A DNA stretch of 12,994 nucleotides from an uncultured Amylibacter sp. (GTDB lineage: Bacteria; Pseudomonadota; Alphaproteobacteria; Rhodobacterales; Rhodobacteraceae), in the NCBI GenBank assembly GCA_937944065.1, contig CALDZS010000125.1, forward strand, positions 1 through 12,994, given 5' to 3'. Both the position numbers and the translations under genes were made by a program. A model generated the notes under the pieces. It was given only the letters and a program-made list of their open reading frames with translations. It made no database searches and had not been told where the DNA came from. This document shows, one piece after another, positions 7,906 to 12,994 of this stretch (positions are counted from its first letter, which is position 1; the number at the start of each line of letters is the position of its first letter).

Positions 7906-8583
7906 TTAACTCCTGTCTTCGGTTGTCCAAAAATGTGCAGCGAGCGTGCCAAGGCAGGCCCATACCGCCAAACCTACACCCAAGGCGCGTGTTGCGAAAA
8001 GGCCAGCCAACTCTGGTGGGGTGTTGCCGCGGAACATTTGCGGTTCGGGCGCGCCAATAAAGTGCGGTGCAGCTAGCAAAACAATGGCGCCTCCCCAAGC
8101 GCGCCAACTGGTGCCGAAGGCAAGCAACCAAAGGCCGATACCCGTGGCGGCAACGGTGGAAAACCACCAGACTTGGCGTGGGCTGACATCGGCGGCTGAA
8201 AAACCAGGTAATTCAGGCGACAGCCCGATCGCAGGTGCAAAGTGTACTGTGATGAAACCTGCGATGCCCCACATGATACCTTGGCGCGGTGTCGTGGTAT
8301 GTCCTTGCTCAGACGCAAACGCCATCGCGGCCACCAACATCAAAGCATAGCCCGTGTATACCAGTGCCGAGAATAGAATGCTCAGCCCATCTCGCTGTAT
8401 GTTAAAGGCAGGGCGTTCAACAAATGACGGCGTGCCGGCGGTGGCATCATAAACCAAAGTTCCAGATTCAAACAATTCGGCATGCAGCAAAATAGGTTGC
8501 ACGAATAGTAATTGCAGCACAGCGGCGATTAACCCTGCCGCAAAACCAGCGAACAACGCGCTGGTTAGGATGCGATATATCAT
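7906..8583 (-). CDS. cbtA: CbtA family cobalt transporter subunit
   Basis: 225-aa inner-membrane protein matching CbtA, predicted core of a cobalt uptake system whose genes are typically B12-riboswitch controlled. Five to six hydrophobic segments are visible: near residues 7-30, 70-90, 101-121 (MWGIAGFITVHFAPAIG), 140-160 and 196-217. Family features include the opening segment FAGFAAGLIAAVLQLLFVQP with the charged QPILLHAELFE just after it, and HFAPAIGLSPELPG between the third and fourth segments. The ATG at 8583 has only a weak GG-rich site upstream, so it may depend on coupling to cbtB, which ends 96 nt before it. Length is usual for the family. Transport specificity for cobalt is established by prediction for the family rather than shown here. 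Confidence 0.93.
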   Translation of the reverse strand: MIYRILTSALFAGFAAGLIAAVLQLLFVQPILLHAELFESGTLVYDATAGTPSFVERPAFNIQRDGLSILFSALVYTGYALMLVAAMAFASEQGHTTTPRQGIMWGIAGFITVHFAPAIGLSPELPGFSAADVSPRQVWWFSTVAATGIGLWLLAFGTSWRAWGGAIVLLAAPHFIGAPEPQMFRGNTPPELAGLFATRALGVGLAVWACLGTLAAHFWTTEDRS

Positions 8584-8679
8584 CGAGATACCGTTTCTAT
8601 AAAAGTTAAGTCGGTGCGCCCGCTAGCTGTATCGAACAGTTCGGCAAAAATCAGGCACGTCGAAGTAATTCGAAACGCT

Positions 8680-8850
8680 TTAGTGGCAGGGAAAACCAGT
8701 TGCGTGGCGCGTGTCATGTGCTGCGTCATGCAACGTTGCGGCTTGCAAGTGTCCAGCCATTACCATGATACCAAAGCCAAGCAATGCAGTGAATGCAATC
8801 GCCAGAGTGTTGGTGTTCGCGCGTGCAGCGGTTTTGATCATTGTCGTCAT
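8680..8850 (-). CDS. cbtB: CbtB family cobalt transporter small subunit
   Basis: Short gene of 56 codons, easily missed by length cut-offs. The product starts MTTMIKTAARAN, has one membrane helix (about residues 15-36, ending LGFGIMVMAGHLQ), and ends in the CbtB hallmark tail with histidines H41, H45, H49 and H56 (HDAAHDTRHATGFPCH), a likely cobalt site. The start ATG 8850 follows AGGAG with an 8-nt spacer. It is the first gene after the cobalamin riboswitch (leader of 47 nt between aptamer end and start codon) and precedes cbtA. CbtB and CbtA together form the predicted cobalt transporter. The diagnostic C-terminal motif makes the call secure despite the size. Confidence 0.95.
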   Translation of the reverse strand: MTTMIKTAARANTNTLAIAFTALLGFGIMVMAGHLQAATLHDAAHDTRHATGFPCH

Positions 8851-8863
8851 TTTAGTCTCCTGT

Positions 8864-8879
8864 CCGTCATCCCCGACGG
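8864..8879 (-). promoter_or_regulatory. Expression-platform hairpin next to the cbtB ribosome binding site
   Basis: In the minus-strand RNA, CCGUC and GACGG form a 5-bp stem with a 6-nt GGGGAU loop, ending 2-3 nt before the AGGAG of cbtB. It lies between the riboswitch core and the start codon, so it is the natural place for translational control. No U-run follows on this strand, so it does not look like a transcription terminator for cbtB. On the plus strand the same stem is followed by G and five Ts and would resemble a weak terminator, but no plus-strand gene precedes it. Confidence 0.5.
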
Positions 8880-8897
8880 GTTTTTGGTTACGTCTTG

Positions 8898-9093
8898 CAA
8901 GGCTGGTCTCCTGACTCGCGGATCGATCGTTCTGCCTTGCCTTCCCAACCCGAAGGTCAGTGGCGTGTAAGACATCACTCTCCGCATACAGTCGCGGGGG
9001 CGGTCGCGGTTTTGGGCCCCTTTTGGGTCGTCCCTATCCGCATTCCCATTTGATCCTCGACCCCTAAGGGGGCCATGCGAGGAACCATGCTTG
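8898..9093 (-). promoter_or_regulatory. Cobalamin riboswitch (B12 aptamer) upstream of cbtB
   Basis: Read on the minus strand, the consensus blocks of the cobalamin riboswitch occur in order: GGTTCC near 9088, an ATGGGAATGCGG block near 9050-9039, GACCGCCCCCGCGACTG near 9007-8991, the GCCACTG box at 8964-8958, GGGAAGGCAAGG near 8946-8935, and the B12 box GAGTCAGGAGACCAGCC ending at 8901. A P1-like helix can close the aptamer: CAAG with TGG at 9093-9085 against CCA with CTTG at 8906-8898. Known behaviour: adenosylcobalamin or related cobalamin binding represses the downstream genes. Here the first downstream gene is cbtB, so B12 should shut off cobalt uptake. The edges are approximate to a few bases. 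Confidence 0.93.
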
Positions 9094-9482
9094 TCCTTTG
9101 TGAAGGGTGGCGCGTGCGCGGTCAAGACGGATTCCGACAGCATCTGGCTTGTTCACGCCGTTAGCGAAGAATTTTTAATTCAAAGGATAAAGGCCCAAAT
9201 GCCGAGCTTTCAGCGTATTTTGTAAAGTGCCCAAGATTTATAATTTTGTTAAATAATTGCTTTTGTTATATATTGTTTAAAGCATGAGATTAAAAAATTT
9301 ATTTTTTCGTTTTGATATGTGTTGAGGCAAGCCTCTTTTGGCATGACGTCCGCTTGGAGCTCCAGTTGCCAACATTTGCTTGGAAACCAAAGCGGCCAAA
9401 ATTTGCAAAAAGTCTGCGTTGATGGCATTGTGTGCGTCACTAGAATTAATCTTTCAAATTATTGCGCAAAAGGAATCTTGTC
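9094..9482. other. 389-nt region without a convincing gene (riboswitch promoter side, AT-rich patch)
   Basis: No recognisable protein or RNA gene is seen here. The promoter of the cbtB operon must lie in the left part; no convincing -35/-10 pair could be assigned. Bases 9169-9181 form an odd palindrome, GAATT-TTT-AATTC. Bases about 9225-9320 are strongly AT-rich compared with the flanks. Further right are a GAGG-CAAG-CCTC stem followed by TTTT (9324-9339), a perfect 10-bp palindrome TGGAGCTCCA (9355-9364) and a hairpin GCTTGG/CCAAAGC with a bulged A (9378-9393). The right end carries the cupin ribosome binding site. A 63-codon minus-strand ORF (9249-9440) has no family character and was rejected. 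Confidence 0.5.
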
Positions 9483-9817
9483 GTGACCTACCCAGATTTC
9501 ATCACTGCTTTTCCCAGTCTTGATGTACCGTTTCCCGAAGACGTCGTGCAAACCGCTGTAATTCGATCAGATAATGGTTTGGTGGCTTTTTTACCTTTCT
9601 GAAAGATATGGAACTTCCATTTCATTCACACGGGGCCCAATGGGGTACTGTTGTAGAAGGAGAAATTGAGCTCACAATTGGCGGAGAAACGAAAACCTAT
9701 AGTCCAGGTGATAGCTATTCTATCCCAGCTGGCGTTGAACATGGGGCGCAGATTAAATCGGGAACACGCGTCATCGATGTATTTGAAGAAGCGGACAGAT
9801 ATCCGATCAAGTCATGA
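9483..9817 (+). pseudogene. Small cupin-domain protein, interrupted by a -1 frameshift
   Basis: The gene starts at GTG 9483, 8 nt after AAGGA. The first frame reads TYPDFITAFPSLDVPFPEDVV up to GLVAFLPF and stops at TGA 9600-9602. The rest of the cupin continues in the -1 frame to 9817 (ELPFHSHGAQWGTVVEGEIE, then PGDSYSIPAGVEHGAQI). The cupin metal-site histidines (HSHGAQWG and the later GVEHG) are in the second part. Joining the frames at the T6 run (9587-9592) gives a seamless ~111-aa one-domain cupin. The downstream ATG at 9608 has no ribosome site and would lack the N-terminal strands. Explanations are a real 1-nt deletion, a sequencing error in a homopolymer, or recoding on the T TTT TTA heptamer. 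Substrate unknown. Confidence 0.85.
9587..9593 (+). other. Slippery heptamer T TTT TTA at the cupin frame junction
   Basis: In the 5' frame of the cupin the codons are GCT TTT TTA, so the heptamer has exactly the X XXY YYZ phase for -1 ribosomal slippage; U UUU UUA is the HIV-1 gag-pol slippery sequence. After a -1 slip the next codon is ACC, leading into TFLKDMELPFHSHG, the correct cupin frame. Only weak stems follow (CTTT/AAAG at 9595-9605 and ATGGA/TCCAT at 9606-9618), and no strong pseudoknot is seen. The motif is certain; its activity is not. Confidence 0.5.
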
Positions 9818-9986
9818 CAAAGTCTGGTGACTTGCGTAACGGTTGCTTGGTCCCCATTGGAATCAATGAATGCCAATCAGAAACTACTGCAAATCGAGTG
9901 ACTTTTATCCCCGACTGAATCGGAAATCCTCGCGCTCAGTTATCCAAACTCGAAGCGTCAACCCTGTCCAGATCTAGCCACAGGCG

Positions 9987-10790
9987 TTAACTAGCCAACG
10001 CAGCATTCACAGCATCCACATCAATCGCCCGCACAGGTGCCTTGCGCGCTGGATCAGCCATATCATATCCAAACAGCTCGAAGTCTCGTTTGTATATCTG
10101 ATGGATCAAGTGCATCGTCAGATCGTCGAAATAATCTTCAATCGGATGGGCGCGTTTGGGGCCGTGGCCTTCGCTTTCGTTGAACCTTGGTATCGTTTCC
10201 ATGTCGACAGGGTGTGGCGTACTAATGTTGCTTAACACTTCGCTCATACCTGCCTTAAAATTTTCCAACGGGAAAATGTGCGAATAGCGTCCGCCTTCGT
10301 TGATCAGCGTGTGTGCATGGTTGCGCATGGGCGACCAATGGATGTCGGGGTCCATAGGGCGGTGCCACAAGATGGTGTCGCGGGCGAACAACGCAAACCG
10401 GCGGAAGGATTTTATTTGATCGAAATCGCCTTCGACCTCTATCCCGTAATGTTGTGCTAGTTTGGGGATCAGGTTCTTTCGGTATCGGTTGCCATTGCGC
10501 TGGATGCCGCAGATTTTGTCAAAGAAGGATGATAGGATGCGGCTGTACGGATTGCGCACGCAGGTGAAGGTGTAGGTTTTGTGACCTCGCATATTCTCGA
10601 TGATTTTGCCGCGTGACGGCTCGAAAGCCCATTTGTGTAGGCCTTCTTTGGCGTCATGGATATCACCGTCATAGAATTTACCATGGTCGGAGTAATACAT
10701 GATTTGTCCGATGGACGAGCAGGCACATTTGGGGATCACGCGGTAGGCAACGCTTTCGCTGGTCGTCATCCAAATGCCGGGAAAGCCCAT
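9987..10790 (-). CDS. Sulfotransferase family protein (PAPS-dependent, sulfotransfer_2 type)
   Basis: 267-aa cytoplasmic protein of the carbohydrate-type sulfotransferase superfamily. The 5'-phosphosulfate loop is visible at residues 18-26 (VIPKCACSS, the PK...SS pattern) and the 3'-phosphate motif at 77-84 (CVRNPYSR). The family uses PAPS as sulfate donor; the acceptor cannot be read. The frame is open upstream to an ATG at 10952, but that would run into the divergent HIT gene. ATG 10790 is preferred because AAGGA sits 7 nt upstream and the protein then begins just before the first conserved strand. It stands alone: 169 nt from the cupin, 101 nt divergent from the HIT gene. It has no glycan or sulfate-activation genes beside it. 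Confidence 0.9.
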   Translation of the reverse strand: MGFPGIWMTTSESVAYRVIPKCACSSIGQIMYYSDHGKFYDGDIHDAKEGLHKWAFEPSRGKIIENMRGHKTYTFTCVRNPYSRILSSFFDKICGIQRNGNRYRKNLIPKLAQHYGIEVEGDFDQIKSFRRFALFARDTILWHRPMDPDIHWSPMRNHAHTLINEGGRYSHIFPLENFKAGMSEVLSNISTPHPVDMETIPRFNESEGHGPKRAHPIEDYFDDLTMHLIHQIYKRDFELFGYDMADPARKAPVRAIDVDAVNAALAS

Positions 10791-10891
10791 ATGATTATCC
10801 TTATACTTTGGCCTGAATGTAAGCATTCGAGAGGCGCTTGAAAAGGTTGCATTTCTGCGCGAGTATAAGCGAGAAATATCGGAGCGCGTGA

Positions 10892-11269
10892 ATGCCTTAC
10901 ACCTATGATGACCAAAATATATTTGCCAAGATTCTGCGCGGAGAAATCCCAAACGATACCGTTTTGGAAACAGATCACGCCTTGGCGTTTCGCGATATCA
11001 CCCCACAAGCGCCACATCATGTTTTGGTGATCCCAAAAGGGCCATATGTGTCGTTCGATCATCTGGCGAAAGAGGGCTCAGATGCAGAGATTGCAGGTTG
11101 GACACGTGCCGTAGGGCAAGTTTGCCAAATGCTGGGTGTTTCTGTGGACAGCGGTGACGGTTACCGTTTGATCTGTAATTCTGGCGCGCATGGGGTTCAA
11201 GAGGTGCCGCATTTGCATGCTCACATCCTAGGTGGACGCCACATGGGCCGGATGATCTCGAAATCCTAA
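10892..11269 (+). CDS. HIT family protein (histidine triad nucleotide hydrolase)
   Basis: 125-aa HIT-superfamily protein of the HinT type, which hydrolyses purine nucleoside phosphoramidates and aminoacyl-adenylates. The histidine triad HLHAHILGG begins at residue 107, with H107, H109 and H111; H111 is the expected catalytic nucleophile. The N-terminal NIFAKILRGEIPNDTVLETD and the central APHHVLVIPKGP near 40-51 are typical. The start ATG 10892 has GGAG 7 nt upstream. Length matches HinT proteins. It diverges from the sulfotransferase and is followed, 76 nt downstream, by the zinc-finger gene. Physiological substrate not known. Confidence 0.95.
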   Translation: MPYTYDDQNIFAKILRGEIPNDTVLETDHALAFRDITPQAPHHVLVIPKGPYVSFDHLAKEGSDAEIAGWTRAVGQVCQMLGVSVDSGDGYRLICNSGAHGVQEVPHLHAHILGGRHMGRMISKS

Positions 11270-11282
11270 AGATTTCGCGCTT

Positions 11283-11298
11283 GCGCATTGCGATGCGC
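11283..11298. repeat. Perfect inverted repeat between the HIT and zinc-finger genes
   Basis: GCGCAT at 11283-11288 and ATGCGC at 11293-11298 form a 6-bp stem with a TGCG loop, 14 nt after the HIT stop codon. No T-run follows on either side, so it is not a standard intrinsic terminator. It may be an mRNA-stabilising hairpin at the end of the HIT transcript, a Rho-related element or a protein site. Only the symmetry is seen. Confidence 0.45.
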
Positions 11299-11345
11299 TG
11301 GGCGAGCGGGTAAAACTGTGCAAAATTAATTCGTGGGAATCGAAA

Positions 11346-11522
11346 ATGTCAAAACCAGATCAACAAATAATCGAAGTTGAAAATACGCGCGTCGCCTGTG
11401 ACGGTGGTGAAGGCGGGCATCCACGAGTTTGGTTGCAGATACCTGGTGAACATGGCTGGGTAGAATGCCCCTATTGTGACGCGAAATTTGTGCTGAAAGA
11501 CGGCGCTGGCAACGGGCACTAG
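11346..11522 (+). CDS. CHCC zinc-finger domain protein (NDUFS6-like)
   Basis: 58-aa protein, too short for common ORF cut-offs. It begins MSKPDQQIIEVENTRVACDG and carries the zf-CHCC pattern: C18, H25, C41 and C44 (CPYC), followed by AKFVLKDG. This is the fold of the mitochondrial complex I accessory subunit NDUFS6, whose alphaproteobacterial relatives are small stand-alone proteins; a role with complex I is known for that family and is inferred here. ATG 11346 has a weak GGGA 7-8 nt upstream. The stop codon is 1 nt before the polA GTG, so the two are almost certainly co-transcribed and may be translationally coupled. Confidence 0.92.
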   Translation: MSKPDQQIIEVENTRVACDGGEGGHPRVWLQIPGEHGWVECPYCDAKFVLKDGAGNGH

Positions 11523-11523
11523 C

Positions 11524-12994
11524 GTGGGCATTGGTAAGGGGCACCATCTGCACCTGATCGACGGATCGGGATTTATCTTTCGCGCCTACCATGCGTTACC
11601 ACCGCTTACGCGTAAATCCGACGGGCTGCCCGTGGGCGCGATCAGCGGATTTTGCAACATGCTGATGAAGATGATTGATGATCAAAAAGGATCAGATGCA
11701 CCAACGCATCTGGCTGTGATCTTTGATCACAAAGGCAAAACATTTCGGTCTGACATTTATCCCGAGTACAAAGCCCACCGTCCACCTGCGCCCGAAGATT
11801 TGGCACCTCAGTTTCCAATCACTCGTGACGCGACCCGCGCGTTCAACTTGTCATGCATCGAGATGAACGGGTTCGAGGCGGATGACATAATCGCGACTTT
11901 GGCGGCGCGTGCCCGCGATGCAGGGGCCCGTGTAACGATCGTGTCGTCGGACAAAGATCTTATGCAAATGGTTGGTAACGGCGTCGAGATGTTTGACGCG
12001 ATGAAAAACAAGCGCATCGGTATTGAAGAGGTCGAAGAGAAATTCGGCGTTGGGCCTGATCGCGTCATTGATATTCAATCATTGGCTGGCGACAGTGTCG
12101 ATAATATCCCCGGTGCACCGGGAATTGGCATTAAGACCGCAGCGCTTTTGATCAATGAATATGGCGATCTGGATAGCTTGCTGGAACGAGCAGGCGAGAT
12201 TAAGCAACCCAAGCGCCGCGAAACCCTGATCGAGAAAGCCGACCAAATCCGCATGAGCCGTCAGTTGGTCACGCTGGATCAGGACATGTCGATAGAGGTG
12301 GATTTCGATGATCTGGCGGTGATTGCACCAGATCCTGATGTTTTGTTACCATTCTTGGCAGAAATGGAATTTCGCACCATGACCGCGCGGATTGCATCAA
12401 AGCTGGGTGTGGAAGCACCCGCAATGCCAGAAGTCGCGTCTGCTGGCGCAGCCAACCCAAACGAAAATGCGATTGTCGCACAGGTGGCGTTCGAGCCCGA
12501 AAAATACGAAACAGTACGCGATGCAGCTGGGTTGCAGGCTTGGATCGACAAAATCTACGCGCGTGGCTATGTCGCAGTGGATACGGAAACCACTGGCCTA
12601 AACGAAATGATCGTTGATTTGGTCGGGATATGTCTGTGCGTAGAAGCGGGCGAGGCGTGCTACATCCCGCTGATCCATAAAGATGGCGAAGGCGATTTGT
12701 TTGGTGGAGCGAACCTGTCCGAAGGCCAGATGGATTTGGCGGAATGCCTGGCGATGCTGAAACCCGTTCTTGAGGATGAAAGCATCCTGAAAATCGGACA
12801 AAACATGAAATACGACGCCAAGATTTTTGCCCGTAACGGCATCGAGATTAATACAATCGACGACACGATGTTGCTGTCCTATGCATTGAATGGCGGCAAG
12901 CATAATCACGGGATGGATGCTCTGTCTGAACGGTATCTGGATCACAAACCGATCTCGATCAAAACCATCCTTGGCACAGGTAAGTCTCAGATCA
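11524..12994 (+). CDS. polA: DNA polymerase I (partial, N-terminal 490 residues)
   Basis: Replication and repair polymerase that removes RNA primers and fills gaps. The frame is open from GTG 11524 to the window end. The 5'-3' exonuclease (FEN) domain covers about residues 1-300, with HLIDGSGFIFRAYHALPPL near 9-27, the metal-binding NGFEADDIIATLA near 115-127, SSDKDLMQM near 141-149, and the helix-hairpin-helix DNA-binding stretch DNIPGAPGIGIKTA. The 3'-5' proofreading domain begins near residue 345, with Exo I D353-x-E355 (VAVDTETTGL) and Exo II NMKYDAKIF near 428-436, so proofreading should be active. The polymerase domain lies outside. GTG is chosen because alphaproteobacterial PolA begins just before GKGHHLHLIDG and the preceding stop is 1 nt away. 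Confidence 0.97.
   Translation, partial: MGIGKGHHLHLIDGSGFIFRAYHALPPLTRKSDGLPVGAISGFCNMLMKMIDDQKGSDAPTHLAVIFDHKGKTFRSDIYPEYKAHRPPAPEDLAPQFPITRDATRAFNLSCIEMNGFEADDIIATLAARARDAGARVTIVSSDKDLMQMVGNGVEMFDAMKNKRIGIEEVEEKFGVGPDRVIDIQSLAGDSVDNIPGAPGIGIKTAALLINEYGDLDSLLERAGEIKQPKRRETLIEKADQIRMSRQLVTLDQDMSIEVDFDDLAVIAPDPDVLLPFLAEMEFRTMTARIASKLGVEAPAMPEVASAGAANPNENAIVAQVAFEPEKYETVRDAAGLQAWIDKIYARGYVAVDTETTGLNEMIVDLVGICLCVEAGEACYIPLIHKDGEGDLFGGANLSEGQMDLAECLAMLKPVLEDESILKIGQNMKYDAKIFARNGIEINTIDDTMLLSYALNGGKHNHGMDALSERYLDHKPISIKTILGTGKSQI

Noticed and set aside
8614..8970. 118-codon plus-strand ORF over cbtB and the riboswitch
   Set aside because: It is antisense to a recognised gene and a recognised RNA element, and its product has no recognisable features.
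8847..9143. 98-codon minus-strand ORF across the riboswitch
   Set aside because: The bases are accounted for by the structured cobalamin aptamer; the peptide is low in hydrophobic core and high in Arg/Gly, without family character.
9324..9339. GC stem followed by TTTT resembling an intrinsic terminator on the plus strand
   Set aside because: The stem is only 4-5 bp with four Ts, and no plus-strand gene lies upstream for it to terminate.
9249..9440. 63-codon minus-strand ORF in the AT-rich region
   Set aside because: The composition follows local AT content, there is no clear ribosome site and no family resemblance.
9818..9986. Possible small RNA or tRNA remnant between the cupin and sulfotransferase genes
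   Set aside because: No cloverleaf, CCA end or strong hairpin could be traced; only a 4-bp CCGA/TCGG stem is present.
10791..10952. 54-residue N-terminal extension of the sulfotransferase from ATG 10952
   Set aside because: It would overlap the start of the divergent HIT gene, while ATG 10790 has an AAGGA site at good distance and fits the domain start.

Overview
The window looks like a chromosome segment of a marine alphaproteobacterium of the Rhodobacteraceae (Roseobacter group). This is inferred from protein character (PolA beginning with the GKGHHLHLIDGSGF signature, the CobN and CbtAB types), intermediate G+C, and a small CHCC zinc-finger gene next to polA. No rRNA, tRNA, CRISPR array, insertion sequence or phage gene was seen.

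Region 1 (1-5104, all minus strand) reads, in transcription order, cobN (aerobic cobaltochelatase large subunit), a GFA/CENP-V-type zinc enzyme, a CidA/LrgA-like membrane protein and an LrgB-like membrane protein cut by the window edge. The genes overlap by 4 or 8 nt or lie 7 nt apart, so they look like one operon.

Region 2 (5105-9093) is a cobalt/cobalamin locus. A small plus-strand ORF diverges from cobN. Converging on it is a minus-strand pair, cobW (G3E GTPase cobalt chaperone with a long His/Asp loop) and a GNAT acetyltransferase, overlapping by 4 nt. A DUF1636-type four-cysteine protein diverges from cobW. It converges, with a 1-nt gap, on a second minus-strand operon: cobalamin riboswitch, cbtB, cbtA, then a His-rich membrane-anchored protein. 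cbtB (56 codons) is below the size at which routine ORF lists start. The inferred logic is that low B12 opens the riboswitch, CbtAB and its His-rich partner bring in cobalt, CobW holds and delivers it, and CobN inserts it into the corrin ring.

Region 3 (9094-9482) has no convincing gene and includes an AT-rich patch. Region 4 (9483-10790) holds a cupin gene broken by a -1 frameshift exactly at a T TTT TTA heptamer, then a minus-strand sulfotransferase. Region 5 (10892-12994, plus strand) holds a HIT-family hydrolase, a 58-residue CHCC zinc-finger protein and the first 490 codons of polA, which runs off the window.

Most notable points: the frameshifted cupin on a retrovirus-type slippery sequence; the riboswitch-controlled cbtB-cbtA-His-rich protein operon, whose third gene is a candidate new cobalt-handling component; a possible long-range pairing between the riboswitch core and its expression platform; and the repeat of the B12-box octamer at the cbtB ribosome binding site.
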